A DNA stretch of 64,000 bases from NCBI RefSeq assembly GCF_050231725.1, contig NZ_CP077172.1, positions 1,674,001 through 1,738,000 of the forward strand, written 5' to 3'. The first letter of the stretch is position 1, and every line of letters begins with the position of its first letter. Position numbers and translations under genes: made by a program. This stretch comes from Fusobacterium nucleatum_L. Lineage in GTDB: Bacteria; Fusobacteriota; Fusobacteriia; Fusobacteriales; Fusobacteriaceae. Below the pieces are notes generated by a model that worked only from the letters and a program-made list of their open reading frames with translations, was not told the origin of the DNA and searched no databases. Shown piece after piece: positions 61,262 to 64,000 of this stretch.

Positions 61262-63082
61262 ATGAAAAAAAACATATTAAGAATCTTTTTGTTTTTAATT
61301 ATTTCTATTGTAAGTTATGCAGCAAGTTTTAAAATTTCTGACTTAAATGTAGAAGCTAAACTTCAAAAAGATGGTTCAATGCTTGTCAATGAAGCTGTAA
61401 CTTATGATATAGATGAGATAAATGGAGTATATTTTGATATTGATGCCAAAGGTTATGGTGGAATAACTTCCTTACAAGTTTTTGAAGATGAAGGGCAGTA
61501 TGCAAATAATGGTATTTCTTATAGAGAAGTTAATCCTGAAAATTATGAAGTTACAGAAAATGATGGAGTATATAGAATAAAACTTTATTCAAAAAATTAT
61601 AACAATGTTAGGACATTTAAGTTTGTCTACACATTGCCAGAAGCTATAAAAGTTTATGATGATGTAGCTCAATTAAATAGAAAAATGGTAGGACAAGATT
61701 GGCAACAAGGAATATCAAGTGTTAGAGTGACCATTGAACTTCCAGTATCAAATGACTATGATAATTCAAAAGTTTTAGTCTTTGGTCATGGGCCATTGAC
61801 TGGAGAAGTTGATAGAGTAGAAAATACTGTTGTATATAAATTAGATAACTATTATCCAGGTGATTTTTTAGAAGCACATATTTTAATGGAGCCTGAAATA
61901 TTTTCAGAGTTTAATAAATCAAATATAATACATGAAAATATGAGACAAGAACTTTTAGATATGGAAGCAATATTAGCTAATGAAGCTAATAAGGAAAGAG
62001 ATAATGCCTTAAAAAGAGAGAAAAATATTCAAAAACTTTCTGATAATGCAGAAGTAATTCTTGGTGCAGAAGCATCAATATGGGCAATTTTTATGTATTA
62101 TATTCATATAGTGTTTAAAAGAAAAAATAAATCTAAAAATAATGATATAAAGTATTTAAGAGATTTACCTGATGATTCTTCTCCTGCCCTTGTTGGTGGA
62201 ATTATGACAAAAAGCATCAATAATAATGAGATACTTGCAACTATTGTTGATTTAATCAGAAAAAAGGTTTTAACACTTGAAACTTATGATAAACAAACTA
62301 TAATAACTTTAACAGGAAGTACAGGAATATTATCTACTCAGGAAAAAATTATAGTAGACATCTATATAAATGACTTTGGAGATGGGAGATCATTAGATTT
62401 AAAAAGTTTTGGATTTTTTAGTAAAGTCCCAATGAAAACTGCTATAAAATTCGAAAAATGGGCTGATTATGTTCGTAATGAAATCAAGAGAAAAGATTTG
62501 GTTTATGAGAAGATGGGGTGTGGAGCTATGTTGATTTTTCTAATATCATCTATAGCACTTATTTTTGGTAGTTTAGTACAAGCAAATTTGACTGAGAATC
62601 CTATTTTTCTGTTTGGAGTAGCATTAGGAATTATTCTTTTAATTTCAACAATATCAGCTAAATATCCAACTAAAAAATTAGCTGAGACTAAAAGTAGATG
62701 GCAAGCATTTAAAAACTTTTTATCAGATTATTCTCAATTAGAAGAAGCAAAAATTACTTCTATACACCTTTGGGAACAATATTTTGTATATGCAGTAGCA
62801 TTAGGAGTATCTGATAAAGTAGTAAAAGCCTATAAAAAAGCGTTGGATATGGGGGTTATAAGAGATGCAGATGGAATAAATGAGCTAGCTTATTCACCAA
62901 TATTTAACAGTTCTTTCAGTCGTTCATTTAGTAATTTAAATGGTTTTGTAAATAAAAGTAATTCAAGGGCAAGTTCAGCAATAGCTTCAAGTAGGAGATC
63001 AAGCTCATCTGGTGGAGGTGGAGGCTTTAGTTCTGGCTCATCTGGTGGAGGCGGTTCTCGTGGTGGAGGCGGAGGCTTTTAA
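61262..63082 (+). CDS. DUF2207 domain membrane protein with glycine-rich C-terminus
   Basis: A 606-residue membrane protein of the DUF2207 family. A signal peptide (cut near SYAAS) leads to an N-terminal extracytoplasmic beta-rich domain (LNVEAKLQKDGSMLVNEAVT, 20 residues; IDEINGVYFDIDAKGYGGI). There is a span near residues 275-295, a second pair of spans around 420-460, and a low-complexity tail of Ser and Gly (GGGGGFSSGSSGGGGSRGGG, 20 residues). Members usually sit beside lemA, as here. The biochemical function is unknown. AGAAGGTGGCT precedes the ATG. Confidence 0.88.
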   Translation: MKKNILRIFLFLIISIVSYAASFKISDLNVEAKLQKDGSMLVNEAVTYDIDEINGVYFDIDAKGYGGITSLQVFEDEGQYANNGISYREVNPENYEVTENDGVYRIKLYSKNYNNVRTFKFVYTLPEAIKVYDDVAQLNRKMVGQDWQQGISSVRVTIELPVSNDYDNSKVLVFGHGPLTGEVDRVENTVVYKLDNYYPGDFLEAHILMEPEIFSEFNKSNIIHENMRQELLDMEAILANEANKERDNALKREKNIQKLSDNAEVILGAEASIWAIFMYYIHIVFKRKNKSKNNDIKYLRDLPDDSSPALVGGIMTKSINNNEILATIVDLIRKKVLTLETYDKQTIITLTGSTGILSTQEKIIVDIYINDFGDGRSLDLKSFGFFSKVPMKTAIKFEKWADYVRNEIKRKDLVYEKMGCGAMLIFLISSIALIFGSLVQANLTENPIFLFGVALGIILLISTISAKYPTKKLAETKSRWQAFKNFLSDYSQLEEAKITSIHLWEQYFVYAVALGVSDKVVKAYKKALDMGVIRDADGINELAYSPIFNSSFSRSFSNLNGFVNKSNSRASSAIASSRRSSSSGGGGGFSSGSSGGGGSRGGGGGF

Positions 63083-63101
63083 AATTTATGGAGATAATTA
63101 T

Positions 63102-63569
63102 ATGAAAAGTGATTATGATATTATTGAGATAAAAAAAGATAATATAAACTTAATAAAAGATTTATGGGAAAAAAATAGAATATTTCATCAAAATAAAACA
63201 AGTAATTTTTCTTATCAATATTCAAATTTGAATTTTGATGAAAGGATGAATAATATATTTAATTCAAAAAATATAAAATATTATAAAATTAGTGCTATAA
63301 TAAATAAAAGCAATATTGTAGGTTATTGTTTATCTATAATTCAAGGAAGTTCTGGAGAATTATGTACATTATTTATTGATGAACAACATAGAAATAATGG
63401 TTTGGGGCATTTATTAGTGGATAAACATTTAGATTGGTTAAAAGATAATAAATGTGAGAGTATATTTGTGAATGTTCTTGTAGAAAATGAAAGTACTATA
63501 AGTTTTTATGAATCACTTGGATTTAAACAAAATATAATAAATATGGAAATTCCATTAAAAAAAATTTAG
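63102..63569 (+). CDS. GNAT family N-acetyltransferase
   Basis: A 155-residue GNAT-fold acetyltransferase. GELCTLFIDEQHRNNGLGHL (20 residues) is motif A with the acetyl-CoA-binding QHRNNGLG, followed by LLVDKHLDWLKDN and the C-terminal VLVENESTISFYESLGF with the SFYESLGF end block. TTATGGAGATAATT selects ATG at 63102; the frame is open further upstream inside the glycine-rich tail of the previous gene. Acceptor unknown. It lies between the DUF2207 and LemA genes on the same strand, in one operon. Confidence 0.88.
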   Translation: MKSDYDIIEIKKDNINLIKDLWEKNRIFHQNKTSNFSYQYSNLNFDERMNNIFNSKNIKYYKISAIINKSNIVGYCLSIIQGSSGELCTLFIDEQHRNNGLGHLLVDKHLDWLKDNKCESIFVNVLVENESTISFYESLGFKQNIINMEIPLKKI

Positions 63570-63577
63570 GAGGAAGA

Positions 63578-64000
63578 ATGATAGCATTAGGAGTAATAAT
63601 AGGAATAATTGTAATTTTAGCTGGGATAGCTATTGGCTATAAAAATAAGTTTGTAGTTTTAGATAATAGAGTTAAAAATTCTTGGAGTCAGATTGATGTA
63701 CAAATGCAAAATAGATTTAGCCTTGTACCAAACTTAGTTGAAACAGTAAAAGGTTATGCAAAGCATGAAAAAGAAACTTTTGAAGGGATTGCAAATGCAA
63801 AAACAAGGTATATGTCAGCAACTACACCAGAAGAAAAAATGGAAGCTAATAATCAATTAAGTGGTTTCTTAGGCAGACTTTTTGCAATATCAGAAGCATA
63901 CCCAGAATTAAAAGCAAATACAAGTTTTGAAAATTTACAAGCTCAACTTGTAGAAGTTGAAAATAAAATAAGATTTGCTAGACAATTTTATAATGATACT
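63578..64000 (+). CDS. lemA: LemA family protein (3' end beyond the window)
   Basis: The first 141 residues of a LemA-family protein; the window ends in frame. An N-terminal membrane span (MIALGVIIGIIVILAGIAIG, 20 residues) is followed by FVVLDNRVKNSWSQIDVQMQ (20 residues), the conserved RFSLVPNLVETVKGYAKHEK (20 residues), and helical NLQAQLVEVENKIRFARQFY (20 residues). Family members are about 185 residues, so about 40 are missing. Function unclear; they pair with DUF2207 or TPM_phosphatase genes. TTTAGGAGGAAGA precedes the ATG, 9 bp after the GNAT gene. Confidence 0.93.
   Translation, partial: MIALGVIIGIIVILAGIAIGYKNKFVVLDNRVKNSWSQIDVQMQNRFSLVPNLVETVKGYAKHEKETFEGIANAKTRYMSATTPEEKMEANNQLSGFLGRLFAISEAYPELKANTSFENLQAQLVEVENKIRFARQFYNDT

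Noticed and set aside
1..64000. tRNA, rRNA, CRISPR arrays, prophage or transposase genes
   Set aside because: None was seen by reading both strands and the coding frames; small RNAs could still be missed without a covariance-model search.

Overview
The window looks like a chromosomal segment of an anaerobic, very AT-rich (by eye roughly 26-28% G+C) Gram-negative bacterium of the Fusobacterium type, probably of the F. nucleatum / F. periodonticum group. The evidence is a Clostridium-like AT codon bias with strong GGAGG ribosome sites, combined with outer-membrane biology: lpxK, a lipopolysaccharide glycosyltransferase cluster, TolC/RND efflux and an OmpA-type lipoprotein. Amino-sugar, dipeptide and TRAP-type nutrient uptake genes fit this lifestyle. 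The genus is an inference from gene content and was not confirmed by a database search. I see no rRNA, tRNA, CRISPR array, insertion sequence or prophage.

Layout. 1-452 is the start of a minus-strand trypsin-like protease cut by the window edge. 500-11790 is mostly nutrient metabolism: an MBL-fold hydrolase, PepD, NagA divergent from a YhcH/NanQ-type protein, a PhnD-PhnC-PhnE phosphonate-type ABC transporter with a double-length PhnE, a flavin-binding-like PNPOx protein, a formate/nitrite channel, a YhcC-type radical SAM protein and NagB. 11803-19495 is a tightly packed minus-strand LPS operon: O-antigen ligase/polymerase, two GT4, hexapeptide acyltransferase, RfaY-like kinase, GT2, GT9 and GT-D enzymes. 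It is followed by a VirK/YbjX protein and an NCS2 purine permease. 22101-24158 is an FTR1 iron permease with a P19/Tp34-like lipoprotein. 24367-26853 encodes an unusual acyl-activating enzyme-ACP-acyltransferase fusion.

27008-38372 holds a DUF1846 protein, a nitroreductase, a HAD-IIA phosphatase, a DctPQM TRAP transporter, a uracil-DNA glycosylase family protein, and an OmpR-type two-component system divergent from an ArnT-like glycosyltransferase. Three TTTAA sites at exact 11-bp spacing lie between the last two. CbiK follows. 38530-46309 contains a small membrane protein, an OmpA lipoprotein, GalU with a TPR protein, MetG, a DUF374 acyltransferase, YbaB and SppA. 46418-53058 is a TetR-controlled RND efflux operon (tetR-tolC-adaptor-permease-small cytosolic partner) with a clear palindromic operator over the predicted transcription start. 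53104-59043 is nadD, an unknown gene, lpxK and smc on the minus strand. 59254-64000 has an S9 peptidase, a DUF2207 membrane protein, a GNAT acetyltransferase and the start of lemA.

Two themes link the genes. One is envelope construction and defence: LPS cluster, lpxK, two acyltransferases, VirK, ArnT-like enzyme with its sensor system, and RND efflux. The other is scavenging of amino sugars, peptides, iron, purines and organic acids. A recurrent hairpin built on GCTATTGCAAAT or GTTGCAAA appears four times. Two copies lie directly between a substrate-binding protein gene and its permease genes, which suggests a shared attenuation device. I found no clearly undescribed multi-gene system. The best leads are the fusion enzyme, the 11-bp-phased regulator site, the truncated protease and the RND-associated small protein.
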